In this document: positions 1 to 10,518 of the stretch, piece after piece
Layout of the letters: each line of letters starts with the position of its first letter
How positions within the stretch are numbered: position 1 is the stretch's first letter
From: Beverwykella pulmonaria
Lineage: Eukaryota; Ascomycota; Dothideomycetes; Pleosporales; Melanommataceae
Direction: 5' to 3'
Length of the DNA stretch: 64,000 nt
NCBI GenBank assembly: GCA_001599595.1
Contig: BCHH01000017.1
Coordinates: 263,054-327,053, forward strand
Notes under the pieces: model-generated
The model's database searches: none
Told to the model about the DNA's origin: nothing
What the model saw: the letters and a program-made list of their open reading frames with translations, nothing else
Position numbers and translations under genes: made by a program

Positions 1-730
1 GAAGCCACCATACATTCCGAGTTTATCCTTGGGCACGAATTCGTACGTCATAACGGTTGCGAGCGAGTAGCACCCTGCTCCACCCATACCTTGGAATGCG
101 CGACAGATGATTCTGTGTGGTCAGCAACAGGTAACGATAATGGCTCGAAGTGAGGAGCGTACAGTTGGGTCATTGTCCGCGATGCTCCGCAGCCGGCGGA
201 CCATATTGTGAAGATGGCCATGCTCAATATAAACATGCTCTTCCGACCCCAAATATCGCTGAGCTTTCCCCACACGATGTTGAAACCTAGATGTGGCGTC
301 AATTCTGATGAACCAATCTAAAAGACCCAGGACGTATCCTACCCATATACGTGACTAGATAGCCACTGACAACCCAGCTTGTTTCGCTGAAGCCTTGCAG
401 ATCGTTGGTGATGGCCACGAGTGATGTCCCGACAATTGTAACTTCGAGGTTCACAAGAAGAAGCGACATGACTATTCCGAGTGTTGTGCAGTGTAGCCTC
501 CATCCTGTGATGTAGCAGTCGGGGGGCGCATCTTCAGTAACAGGTAGGTCTAGCTTCTCCGGATCCTCGGTCGTCTTTGATTCCAGTGTTTTTGAATTTC
601 CATTAGGTCCATGTTGCGCTCCATTAACCTCCTCCTCCTGTCCATCGTACACCTCGCCGGATGTCGAGGCTGTCGACTCCGGTTTCTGAATGTGCTGCAT
701 CTCATACGTCTCTGTACTGTGGTTGTTCAT
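1..730 (-). CDS. MFS multidrug transporter, DHA14 type (partial, N-terminal part)
   Basis: Drug:proton antiporter of the major facilitator superfamily, acting in the plasma membrane. The gene starts at the ATG at 730-728 and runs off the left edge. Exons are 343-730, 163-286 and 1-112, with introns of 56 and 50 bp. A hydrophilic N-terminus of about 80 residues, rich in Glu, Ser and Thr, precedes the first membrane helix (LHCTTLGIVMSLLLVNLEV). Next come the family signature ETSWVVSGYLVTY, motif A (GKLSDIWGRKS) and the helix with FQGMGGAGCYS. Substrate unknown; export of a toxic or secondary metabolite is the family norm. No biosynthetic genes lie immediately downstream inside the window. Confidence in the family is high; the C-terminal half is not visible. 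Confidence 0.9.
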
Positions 731-2394
731 TCTGGGATGCCACAGCCGTTATCTGGCGTGGCTTGAAGGGAGCGGCGCCGACGTGTTGTAGGTTCGACGT
801 GACGACAAAAGGCATGGCAGACCTCGGGACGGGAAGTTGAGGCTTACTGCCAGAGCTTGTTTAAACACTGCGCCGCACGGGAGCGGTTCACGCTCGACAA
901 AATGGCCAGCCCAGCCGCTGATCCCTTCCCCCGCCCGCCAGGGGGCCCCTCCAATCTGTCTCATAACCTGAGCACTAACATGTCGGAGGCCGAGTCCTGC
1001 ACTCACGTTAATCTAACGTGAAATCGGCAGAACGCGAATGGCAATGAGCGACAAATACTCCACAAAAGCACTGCATCGACACGAGTTCTTAGAGCGAACC
1101 AATGTGCGAACCCAAGCGATACGGTTGGCTCGGAGGAGCAGACTCCGCGTCCCAGTTTTACCACAGCTCCGTTTGTAATGGCAGCGCTTCCCCGCACGGT
1201 GCACACCACGCGCAACTTGACTTTCGTGTTTGATTGTCCAATTCTCCGCCGAACAACCTTCCTAGAGTAGCATTTGTAAAAGAGCACCCCGCAGCGTGGT
1301 CGTTGTGGATGAACCGTCAGCACAAAACACGGAATGCAATTTTATGACTATCGCGCATGGAACACGGTAGGAACAAACTTGATACATCGGCTCAACAGAT
1401 CCCAGAGAGAGACCACGCTGCAAAGTACTGTGTTACTCAGATCCTGCATCAGTTTGCAAAATTGACCCTCCTGTGTTCCGATTACGGGAGCCAATGCGAA
1501 TGAGTGGAATGAGCTCACTGATCGATTCAATATGATGCTGCGACGCATGCCACTACAAATGCGTTCCAGCTTAAAGGTAGGGCTCTACTGTAGCCGTAGC
1601 GCTATGAATCAAGCTATGAGTTTGGCCAACACACTGGCAGCGGGACGACAATAAGCGCGGAACGGCAACAATGACAGCGGGAGGCGACACGGACAGCGGG
1701 ACGGGCGCCTGCCAGATCTCCACGTCAATGAAGGTAACCATGCAAACAGCGGGATGGGCGGAGCGCCCAAATCCACAGTGCAACGAGCGTAGGAGAGTGA
1801 CAATGACACCGTAGCAAGCAGCGGGAAAGGGCACAATTACCGCGTCACCCTCCTCTCTTGGAAAGTGAGCAAGGCGTCCCACGAACACGCCATCATCGGC
1901 ACGGCGTTGCCGTCCCGTCCAACCAGCCGCCATGGCCGTTGAAAGGATCGCTACCCTAGTCTTCCCGTCGCCGATTGGTGCCCGTTAGCGCTCCACCGGG
2001 GCTGAAGGTTATATTGACTGCAGCATGTGAAGGATCATGCAGAATTAGCCTGTGCTTACGTTCTGCGCTGCTTATTGCCCCGAAACTGTCGTCGGTCCTC
2101 GGAGCACTTTTGCTCCGAGGTTGTCGGCTCACTCGCGCGAGTGAACAGTGGTTGTCGCCAGCAAGCACCGTTAATGGACTGAGTGGCAGACTTGTGCACG
2201 TGAAGTTTCTCGCAAGGTGGGGCTCTACAGCGGTATCCCGGTGAACTTTGTGTTGCGGTAGAATTTCTATGTACAATTGATCATTAGGTATCATATCGTC
2301 AAAGGCCGTCTTCGATTTATCAATCGATAGTAGACGGTATATGTGAACCGCCCGAAAATGCAAATACAAGAGAAAACTTCCCCCAGGTCGATTG
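731..2394. other. intergenic region, no supported gene
   Basis: Lies upstream of the MFS transporter and downstream of the rhodopsin-domain gene. Several open frames of 60-120 codons exist on the minus strand, but none has a recognisable motif, an adjoining spliceable exon or a convincing start. I see no RNA gene or repeat here. Confidence 0.5.
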
Positions 2395-3786
2395 CTACTG
2401 TGGATAATACGACGGCGCAGTGAAAACTTTCGTTGGCCCCTTCCCCCCTCTGACATGCACAATGGCGGGCGTCTGCACCCACGGCCCGGCATCCTCGCGC
2501 TCCACACTCGCCACTGTCGTCTCTGTACACATGACCAATTCATGGTACTCGATATCGGTGATGACTTCAGACGGATTCTGATGCTTTTGGTGTCGGTCGC
2601 TCCAGTCTGGGGAGTTTGCGACTTGGAACATTGTGGAATGGGGTCGGCTGGAGATTGGTTGGTTTCGTATAATGCGGATGAACTGTGGTAGGGAGGGAAG
2701 ACAGGGAACGAGGACGCTGGATGCAACTTCTGGGACAGTCCAAAGCATGACTGCATCTGCCATGTAGTAGGTTAGATCATCGGTGGGCCACTGAACTATA
2801 GTTTGCCAGAGCCGGATAGCAGAGCATATGCATGTACTACGTTAAGAATCAGTTACTTGCTCAGTTGCACATGTTCAATAAACTCACAAAGTTCCCACCA
2901 AGAAAAGGGGAGTAAGTTCCAGCTTTCGTTTGGTAGATAAAGCGAGACTCCAAATAATGCGCTGAGGAAGAAACATGATGAGCATCTCAGTGCCCAAATT
3001 CATCGCGCTGGATGCAATCAGATATGAATGCCGGTCGATACATGTCCCAGCTTGGTAGAACTCCCAGATCTTTTTTCGCGGCCGGCATGAGAAGATCTCC
3101 ATCAAGGTAAGAGCGAGCCAGAACACCGTGTTGGCTACGATGAGAATATGTGATGCCCAGAATGTGAAGTTCCGGGCGCCTGGAGGAACGAAGTGTCGGA
3201 GGACTTGCATGATGATAGCTATTCGGAGGAGCAGCATCGTGACGCAGAAGAGCAGTGTCCCATGGTGGAAGAGCTGTTAACGTTAGTTGCTGTGAGACTG
3301 CGGATTTTGGCGAGGTTGTACATGAAGATAGTGGACAAAGTCCTTGACTCGGATATTGTATTGATGCGCACCAAGGTTAACCTTGTGCGCCTGATAGATA
3401 ACTGTGTTGAATCCTGTTACAAATAGAATCTACCAGCGCCACCAGTTAGACAAGTTGAATAGTAGTATGGAGGGGCATATTCACCCATCCTGATAGAAGT
3501 ATTACTGCGCGAGTCAGTTGCTTGTTCATGCTTCCGGAGGTTGTACAGCAGCTCTGAACTTACGGTCTTCTAGTATGAATTTCCGTGTTAATATCCATCT
3601 TGTGTAAAACCGCATGCCAACAAAGAACCCAGTGATAACAGCGCAAATTGTGCACATGATGATGAACTCGTCGGATAGATCCTTTGGGTTTGCGAAGTTC
3701 GACTTGACCCCATCCGGGGGCGCAAGGGCTGGACCCTCGAAGAATGCATGTATCTCAGCCGGGGATTTCCCGTCGAGAAGACTCAT
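2395..3786 (-). CDS. rhodopsin-domain (PTH11-like) integral membrane protein
   Basis: Seven-helix membrane protein of the fungal rhodopsin-domain family, which includes PTH11-like putative receptors; ligand unknown. Five exons were deduced: 3564-3786, 3485-3504, 3322-3429, 2888-3273 and 2395-2836, with introns of about 48-59 bp. The second exon is only 20 nt and encodes the LILLSGW stretch of a membrane helix. The protein shows an extracellular N-terminus, a first helix (IIMCTICAVITGFFVGMRFY), the usual TRW..RK..LED link into helix 2, and later helices around FWASHILIVANTVFWLALT and ADAVMLWTVPEVASSVLVPCLP. In this family the last helix is followed by the cytoplasmic tail, and that is the case here. 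The translation is continuous only with these splices, which supports the model. The product's role is not shown by its neighbours. Confidence 0.85.
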
Positions 3787-6189
3787 CTTTTCGAGCGAGA
3801 TGTTCTTCTTCCTAGGAGAATTGTCATTGATGATGAGACGGCGGCAAGGCGGCGCGACGATGTGGTGGGGTAGTGAGCGTTGGATGAGGGTTGAAGGCTG
3901 AAGGCAGACACAAAGGCTAATGAGCGTAAGCAGTCATCGAGGGTTGGCTCGGTCGGCGGAGAAGAGGTCAAGGCTACTGATGTGACCAATCATGAGTGTC
4001 TGAGAGGATCGGGAATGCGATGCGGTGATAAAAGAGATCAGCGGTAGAAGGCTGGGAAGGTGGTAGGGAAGTATGGGCTCATAGTCCCCGATAATCTATT
4101 TGGCAGCCCGACAACTCGTATCGCCTGCTTGCACTCTGTGAGAATCGCGTGTCGAGAGCCACGCGCATAACCTGCAGGGCGTTTCGAAACCGAAATTACA
4201 ATGCACTGTAATGACACCGAAATCGAATTACCAAACCAACATCATGCCTAAAGTTAGAGTAACGACGGAAGAGCTGAGGGCCTTGCGCAGAGGATTTCTG
4301 TGTCCGGGGATGGAGTAGAGTACAGGGAGGAGGAACCGTCCAGGGGAGGCGGGTGGGTATCATATTATCCATGGTCTAAGCCACGATAACCGCAGCCTCT
4401 TTCCATTCTCTTGATCGGGGCCCAGTAACCCCGGTCCATCCAAGATCCTTGCTGACACACGTGTAATAAAGGGCCTGAAGATCATTGGCGGATAAGAATA
4501 TGAGTGAGCGGCAAAATAGGCCAAAGGGTTGTTAGCCAAGGATGTTGGAAGTCCGAACCAGAATGATGAAGCGACGCGGTGTAGTTGGAGCTTCCTGAAA
4601 GAGCCACTGTCGTGCGAGACGTCTTCCGACTTTTCTAGTTGCTACAACATGCCCTTGATCTAGGTAGTTTCAAGTCCATTACTTCTCAAGTTATTCGCGC
4701 GTATCTTCGGTGACGGTAGTGAGAGCGCGGACTTGACTCATCACGTGGTCGATCCGATGGTTGCGCATGTCTAGCCAAGATAGCGTCTTTTGCGACTTAC
4801 ACAATCATATGCTGGCAAGGTTTGTAGCTCGATTGGCGATGGGGGTGGGAGCGGGTGAGACGTGCTGAACGGCGCGCGAACTTGGTGTCGGTTGCCTGAC
4901 GGCTACCGAGCTCTTAGTACGAAACGAACTAGCCTTATTTACCAAATTTCATAGGTTGTAGTGTCACGTGACCTACTTCCACTTTAGTATTCAGCGCCCT
5001 TGCTTCTCGATAAACGCAATATCAATGAATGGCCTGAACGCGCAGACTTCTTTTTAGGGAATTTACCTTTAAATCTGTTCATAGCGGTTGATATTCTAAT
5101 ATGAGGATTATTCAATGTACACTTTGACTATGGAGCAACAGAATTTTTCATCGTCTGATAATTATAGACAATGAACAGCAGTAGCAAAACACTTGCTCAA
5201 AAATATTTGGCAATCATCAGCTAAGTAAAGTACCGGAAAATATCCTTTCCTTACTACGCCACTTTCAAACTTCCCAAGAGCGCATCGTCAGCGCAATGCA
5301 GAGGCTGGGTTGCAGGATCTTATATGGCTTTGCACCTGTTGCAAGACGGAATTTGACTCTATCTATCAAGATATGGCGGAAAGTGCCGATCTCCATGATG
5401 AAGGCGGCATTGACAGGGGCTTGGCGCCCTGGACGATGTTAACCTTCATGACGCCGAGAGGGGTGATGGATAATTAGACCATTTTCTGACTTGCGCTCAA
5501 GGCATGTTCATGGATTGAGCACCTTCCAAGAAGATTCTACCGAAGATGATACAAGTGCTGATCTGAGAAATATTAATAGAATAAATGAGAATATTCGACG
5601 AACATCACGACACGCTAGGTTACTTTTATATCTCGTTTGCGAAAAACATCTTCGCAAACACCTTGTGAAGATGTGATGATTTAAATTCAAATGGAAAGTA
5701 CGCATGGGATCATCAAATTACGCCTGGAAACATTGGCGACATTCGAGAAGCCCTGATGGATAAACCTCGATATAGTGGAAAGCTACGCTAGCTCCTATCA
5801 ACGCAACCACACAGTCGCAGTTTTGGAGTATTAGGATAGTGGAAATGACAACAAGAGTGGAGATAACACCACAAACACCAAGCAAACAAGTAAGTATCAA
5901 AGGTAATATAGCTGCTGGGACAGGCCGGAACGGTACTGAGAGCAGGCCACAGTTTGATCCTTATGGTGGCTGGCGGAGGAATGCATGGCCGCTGGTAAAG
6001 AAGAAGAAGAAGGTGGAAGGACTTGTAGTGCGTGGAATGTGTCAGCTATGTAGAATTGAGGATATCTGCGCTATTTCAAAATAATGATGGAACGGTCTAG
6101 CTTCCATTAGTGGACTTACATGGAAGTGAATCTACGTCGTTGCAGGCCATCTTAAACTATCTGGTAGTTAAATAGGTCTAACTAATTAA
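3787..6189. other. long intergenic region, no supported gene
   Basis: About 2.4 kb between the start of the rhodopsin-domain gene and the end of the MFS gene. The stretch from about 4920 to 5250 is AT-rich. Short open frames (5491-5676 and 5839-6084, plus strand) lack motifs and look random. No RNA gene or repeat was recognised. Confidence 0.45.
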
Positions 6190-7707
6190 TCACTCGCTCT
6201 CCCCTTCTTCATCAATTTCGTGAACATGATGTGCAGCCCACGGGCTTCTCTTCCTTAGATCCTTTCCGCACTTGGTCAGCACGTACGGAACTGGAACCAT
6301 TCCTACAGCCATAATGGTAAGAACAAAGCATGCTTTCTGTGTGCCCATATGTAGGAACATCTTTCTCCCGATAAGTGGAAACCCAGCCCCAGCTACGTTC
6401 CTTACAAATCCAATTCCCGCCAGTGCTGATGCCGAAAAGGTCTTATATGCATCTTCGGTGTATGTCAACGTCATCAGAATAAGGGTATAAAAAGACCATC
6501 CCCACAATGTCGTAGCTAGGATTGGGATGATGGGGTGGACGTCTGGGGTAGCAGTAAACGCAAAGATGAGAAGCGAGATAGGCAAAACAACAGCAGCGAC
6601 TTTGGCAAGGTGGATACGGGCTTCCGGAACATCGTGGCCCCCAGCTCGCGATACCTCTCGCTTGAAATGACGTTCCTGGTATATGTTGGTCAACAGGCCG
6701 ATACAGATGCCGACCACGATGCCAAGAAAGGAGAGACCGACGCCGACGACGTCAAAGCCATACCCGTCTGGTCCGAATATGATGTGAAAGGCCCCGTTGA
6801 AGAGGAATGAAAGGCCGTAGAGATACCCGTTGTAGAGAGCAGAAAATTGTACTATTGCTTCGGTAGCGAGGAATCGAAATGGACGCAAGAGAGCGGTTCC
6901 GAACAGCTCTCGGGGTCCTTTCTGCCTCATCTCTTCCGGAACCTCGACACGCTCATTCTCTGCGGATCTTTGCAGAGTCTTTGCGCGCCGTAAGAGCAGG
7001 ACGCTGTGCCTAGTCTCGCCAAGGGAGTAGAGAGCCACAACCAATATGATCCAAAAGGCGAGGCAAATGGCGAACATGATGCGCAAGACATGATGCCACG
7101 ATCTCCCCTTTGCAATGAAAGAAAAGATGACAAAGCCAGTCGGAGATCCACCAGTCGCAGCCCAGAGGAAGAGACTCATTGCGGGTCCAGTGTCATGGTG
7201 ATGGAATAGATCTGCGATAGAGCCGCCGAAATTGCTGATGGTCACAGAGGAGAAGTATCCTGAAAATGTACGCAGGACCAAAAATAGCGCGAGATTGTTG
7301 GTGTAACTCGATCCGAGAAGAAGGAGTAGAAAGATGGCATAAGAATAGACATAGATAGGCCGTCTTCCAAAGTATTCAGAGAGAGGTGCCAGGCTCATGG
7401 GCCCAAATGCTAAGCCCAAGACATACATGCTCAGTCCCAATGTTGCTATGTGATTGGACACGCGCATGTCCTTTGCAAAGTCGGGTGCAGTGGGGGAGAA
7501 TCCGGAGGCGCCCCAGCTCACACTGAGATCTATGGGCATGATGGCCGCGACCGTAAGCCATTTGCGTATTGGAGGCCAGTTTCGGGGATCCTCTGGGTCT
7601 CCGGGGAGAAACTCCACGACTTCATGGTCAGTCGCGACATGAGAGTGGCTTTGGCGTGATCGAAGGAGCAAGTCGTTTTCCGTTGCCTCCGTTGCACTGG
7701 AACTCAT
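6190..7707 (-). CDS. MFS transporter, DHA1 (polyamine/drug) type
   Basis: Single-exon 505-residue drug:proton antiporter with 12 predicted membrane helices. The ATG at 7707-7705 is the first real start; the frame extends upstream only through non-ATG codons. The cytoplasmic N-terminus carries the family hallmark DPEDPRNWPPIRKW before helix 1. Motif A in the loop between helices 2 and 3 reads PLSEYFGRRPIYVYSY. The second half keeps the GFVRNVAGAGFPLIGRKMF signature seen in the yeast TPO/FLR relatives. A central cytoplasmic loop separates the two six-helix halves. The substrate is not predictable; polyamines and xenobiotics are typical. It stands alone, with more than 1.5 kb of apparently non-coding DNA on either side. 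Confidence 0.93.
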   Translation of the reverse strand: MSSSATEATENDLLLRSRQSHSHVATDHEVVEFLPGDPEDPRNWPPIRKWLTVAAIMPIDLSVSWGASGFSPTAPDFAKDMRVSNHIATLGLSMYVLGLAFGPMSLAPLSEYFGRRPIYVYSYAIFLLLLLGSSYTNNLALFLVLRTFSGYFSSVTISNFGGSIADLFHHHDTGPAMSLFLWAATGGSPTGFVIFSFIAKGRSWHHVLRIMFAICLAFWIILVVALYSLGETRHSVLLLRRAKTLQRSAENERVEVPEEMRQKGPRELFGTALLRPFRFLATEAIVQFSALYNGYLYGLSFLFNGAFHIIFGPDGYGFDVVGVGLSFLGIVVGICIGLLTNIYQERHFKREVSRAGGHDVPEARIHLAKVAAVVLPISLLIFAFTATPDVHPIIPILATTLWGWSFYTLILMTLTYTEDAYKTFSASALAGIGFVRNVAGAGFPLIGRKMFLHMGTQKACFVLTIMAVGMVPVPYVLTKCGKDLRKRSPWAAHHVHEIDEEGESE

Positions 7708-7975
7708 CGAACAAAGAAGAAGAGGAGTGGCTGGCCCAATGTTATACAATAACTTTTGAAGGAGGGCAGAGAGGAGGGGCGGAGAGGAGAAGAGAAGAGG
7801 AGGGGTGAAGACTAAGATGCACTAATGCGGTAGTGGTATTGAGTTTTGCGCTATCCGACATCGGATTGGCGATCGGAGTGGCTTTGCCGAAGTTGTTCCG
7901 TTTCCTTTGCACCTTTCAAACCATCTCCTCGTTACACATGTGCTATGTTACCCATTTCATCGTAACAGTTCATCC

Positions 7976-8005
7976 ATGTATCCATGTTCCATGTATCCAT
8001 GTTCC
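7976..8005. repeat. tandem 15-bp direct repeat
   Basis: Two perfect back-to-back copies of ATGTATCCATGTTCC. No function is apparent; it lies about 270 bp upstream of the MFS start codon. Confidence 0.8.
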
Positions 8006-8319
8006 GAATGAATGTCTTTGTCAGTAGTAGAATATGCTAGGCACATAAGATGGGTAGTGACTATATCAGCATCGATAACGAAAAAGAGATCGCGAACTGC
8101 TCGTCTCCCCACAGCATGCACTGCATGACAACTGACTGAATTGTACATGTTTCCTTCTACAATGAAATTTTTTTACGAAATCCTTTTCTTTCCCTCCGCT
8201 CATGACCTATTCTTTGTTTGTCCAACAACACAAGTCCAGACTGATAATGTGCGCGATACCTACTGCGTCGTCAGTTCGGTCGCAAACACCAGGGCTTACA
8301 TTCACCTCTTGGTTCGTAT

Positions 8320-8640
8320 CTAGCTCTTCATCTCACCGTCTCCGGTGCCGATATTACTAGTGGCACTGCTGATGCGACTGATCTGGCATACTTGGGTGTT
8401 TGCCGGCCGTGCGCGCTCATCCGAGGCGCGCAAATCAAGCCTTTCCGCAGGCGTCAAGACAATGTCTGTGGGCAAGACGAACCCCGGAGGAAATTCTATG
8501 TATTTCTTCTTGCTCACACCCCATTCCCTGTCCGTGTGGAGAATGACGCTTGTGTTGGTGACAACAGATGCACCAGGTATACGCCAATAGGCTTGTTTTG
8601 TGATGGTTGGAGGCGAGTGTCGATCCCATTGCAATGTCAT
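8320..8640 (-). CDS. small hypothetical protein (weak)
   Basis: Open frame of 106 residues starting at an ATG (8640-8638). I do not recognise it. The first two thirds have an even amino-acid mixture (for example KQAYWRIPGASVVTNTSVI and EWGVSKKKYIEFPPGFV), and many codons end in C or G as in neighbouring real genes. There is no signal peptide, membrane helix or known motif. It may be a real small gene or the 3' exon of one; the upstream sequence gives no clear companion exon. Treat as tentative. Confidence 0.3.
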   Translation of the reverse strand: MTLQWDRHSPPTITKQAYWRIPGASVVTNTSVILHTDREWGVSKKKYIEFPPGFVLPTDIVLTPAERLDLRASDERARPANTQVCQISRISSATSNIGTGDGEMKS

Positions 8641-9723
8641 TGTGAAATCTGTGGTGAACTATATGGCCATTCAGAGGCGAAGAAGGCAAAACTGAAAGCT
8701 GGTGAATTGATGAAAGTTTATACGAAAATGCGAACGCCAAATGAGGCATCTTTCAGCAGAAGGTGTGCATCATCATCTCCGACTTCGGATTTTGGACGGT
8801 CGACACAGTTACCATAACGTTTGATCGTATCCCCATACTGAGGTTCTACTACTGGGCAACTTTCCAAAGACCGTGGATTTGGAAGATTCTTCATCAATCC
8901 GCAGGAATGGTTGACCAATGGTGAATCATCAGAGCCGTTGTGCTACGAAGACGGACCTGCGTGTCACCAACACCACTATGTAGGTCTGAAAAATCATTTC
9001 TAGTTCCAGGCTATGCCCCAACCAGACCTTGTCGATCAGTTCCCTTGCATAAACTGATTTTCATGCATGTTCAGACACTGCTCTGATATGACTTTGCGAG
9101 GACAGTCCCAGCTTCTCTCGGAGTCTCGATGTTCTACAGAGAGGCGAGGTAACAAGGGTCAAGTGAGCCACGCAGCACCACCTTGCAACCCGACAAATGG
9201 TGATCATGAGACTGAACCTGAATGTTTTGATTCGGCAGCGTTGTGGTGAGACCAAAAGCCATGAAATAGAGAAAGCTAGCCTTTCATCAACTTGTACCCC
9301 GGAATCACGTACACAGTAGGATTGCGAGTTTGGGGAAGCTGGTGATCGGAATTGGATAGGCCATTGTGATCGAAGCAGCCAATCAGTTAGAAGAGGCGGC
9401 GTGGTCTCAAACTCATCCAAAGCCGCGAGGCCATGAATTCACCATGTGAATAACGTAGATTTTCGGACAAAGAGGGACGTATATGTGTATGATGAAAAGG
9501 CAAGGTGTGACAATCTTTATTTCTGCACCCCGCATTGAAATGAGACACTGAAGCGGCATCGTACATGCATACAATAGGAACCAACTTCATCAGACGAGAT
9601 CTTCTCACTCTGGGCGGCAAGGCATTTTCAGGCCACCCGCTTGACAACCTCTCTCTACGCCTCTCCGTATCCCTAGCACCTGGAACTTCCTGTGCACTCC
9701 GGCCAGCATCCTACTTCTAGCCC

Positions 9724-10518
9724 CTAAACGTTGATAATCTGCTTCTTATCTGTCATTTTTGCGAGTACTCCCGTATTAGCTGTAACACCGATGCTCTGCC
9801 CCTCTAAGTCCCAGTATACCCTCTCCTGCCCCCCAGTACTAAGATACGAGTACGCTACCTGACTGTCACCACTGACACGTTGACTGGCTGTTGTCCCCGT
9901 CCAGCGAGAGTGTGTGCCCCCGGCCGCAGCATACTTGGCATGAAACCTTTGGTATATTATGCGGATGACAAAAAGGCCGTGGATGCACCTATATATCACT
10001 GTTAGCCTCCAACCTGGTTCGGGTAGAAGACAGAGAACATACATGTTGACCATCAACGGCACCGTAGTGTACGTCCCTAGTATCATGTCCTGGGGCGAGT
10101 TGTTTTCGTAGTTTCCCGTATACTGTAAGCGTTTGCACGTGTGGCTTATGCTAGCCAACAATCCTGCTGCCAGCACCAGATCTGCAGCAAACAGGACACA
10201 AGTCTGTATCTTTTGTCTGGCGTCTTCGTTTTTGGGAAATTTAACGGCTCGGGTCCAAGATGCGGGGATGGAGAGGTACACTAGGCCGGCGGAAAATAGA
10301 GATGAGAGAGTCATGAATGTGAAAGCGAGGGCCAAAAAGTCCGAGGCGCTGTTCGTCGACGGATAGGTGTACACATCGCTCACGTGCAGAGCGAAGGGGA
10401 TTCCGAGGCCCAGAGCAAAAGCATAGGTGAATATGCTGATCTTTCGGAGAGTAGTCGAGGTTACAAATAAACCGTCGTTAGAAGACATGGTGATGGCAGC
10501 GCTATGTGTGACGGACAT
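9724..10518 (-). CDS. four-helix membrane protein, function unknown
   Basis: Not recognised beyond being a fungal membrane protein. The first ATG is at 10518-10516; a second in-frame ATG at 10488-10486 has a better context (ATCACCATGTC) and could be the true start. A 54-bp intron at 9989-10042 (GTATGT...ATATAG) is likely: removing it joins a helix to GLFVIRIIYQRF. Because its length is a multiple of three without a stop, retention would add 18 residues. Four hydrophobic stretches are visible (ISIFTYAFALGLGIPFAL, FLALAFTFMTLSSLFSAGL, VLFAADLVLAAGLLASI and the spliced last one), then a hydrophilic tail of about 85 residues with many Ser, Thr and Gly. Repeated TCACRTGAT motifs lie about 180-240 bp upstream of the first ATG. 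Confidence 0.65.
   Translation of the reverse strand: MSVTHSAAITMSSNDGLFVTSTTLRKISIFTYAFALGLGIPFALHVSDVYTYPSTNSASDFLALAFTFMTLSSLFSAGLVYLSIPASWTRAVKFPKNEDARQKIQTCVLFAADLVLAAGLLASISHTCKRLQYTGNYENNSPQDMILGTYTTVPLMVNMYVLCLLPEPGWRLTVIYRCIHGLFVIRIIYQRFHAKYAAAGGTHSRWTGTTASQRVSGDSQVAYSYLSTGGQERVYWDLEGQSIGVTANTGVLAKMTDKKQIINV

Larger units (their letters stand above)
7708..9723. other. intergenic region upstream of the DHA1 MFS gene
   Basis: About 2 kb. It holds a short direct repeat (7976-8005) and one weakly supported open frame (8320-8640), both listed separately. The remainder shows no convincing coding or RNA signal. Confidence 0.4.

Noticed and set aside
1571..1933. 120-codon minus-strand frame upstream of the first MFS gene
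   Set aside because: No motif, overlapping frames of similar length, and uneven composition; likely chance in GC-rich DNA.
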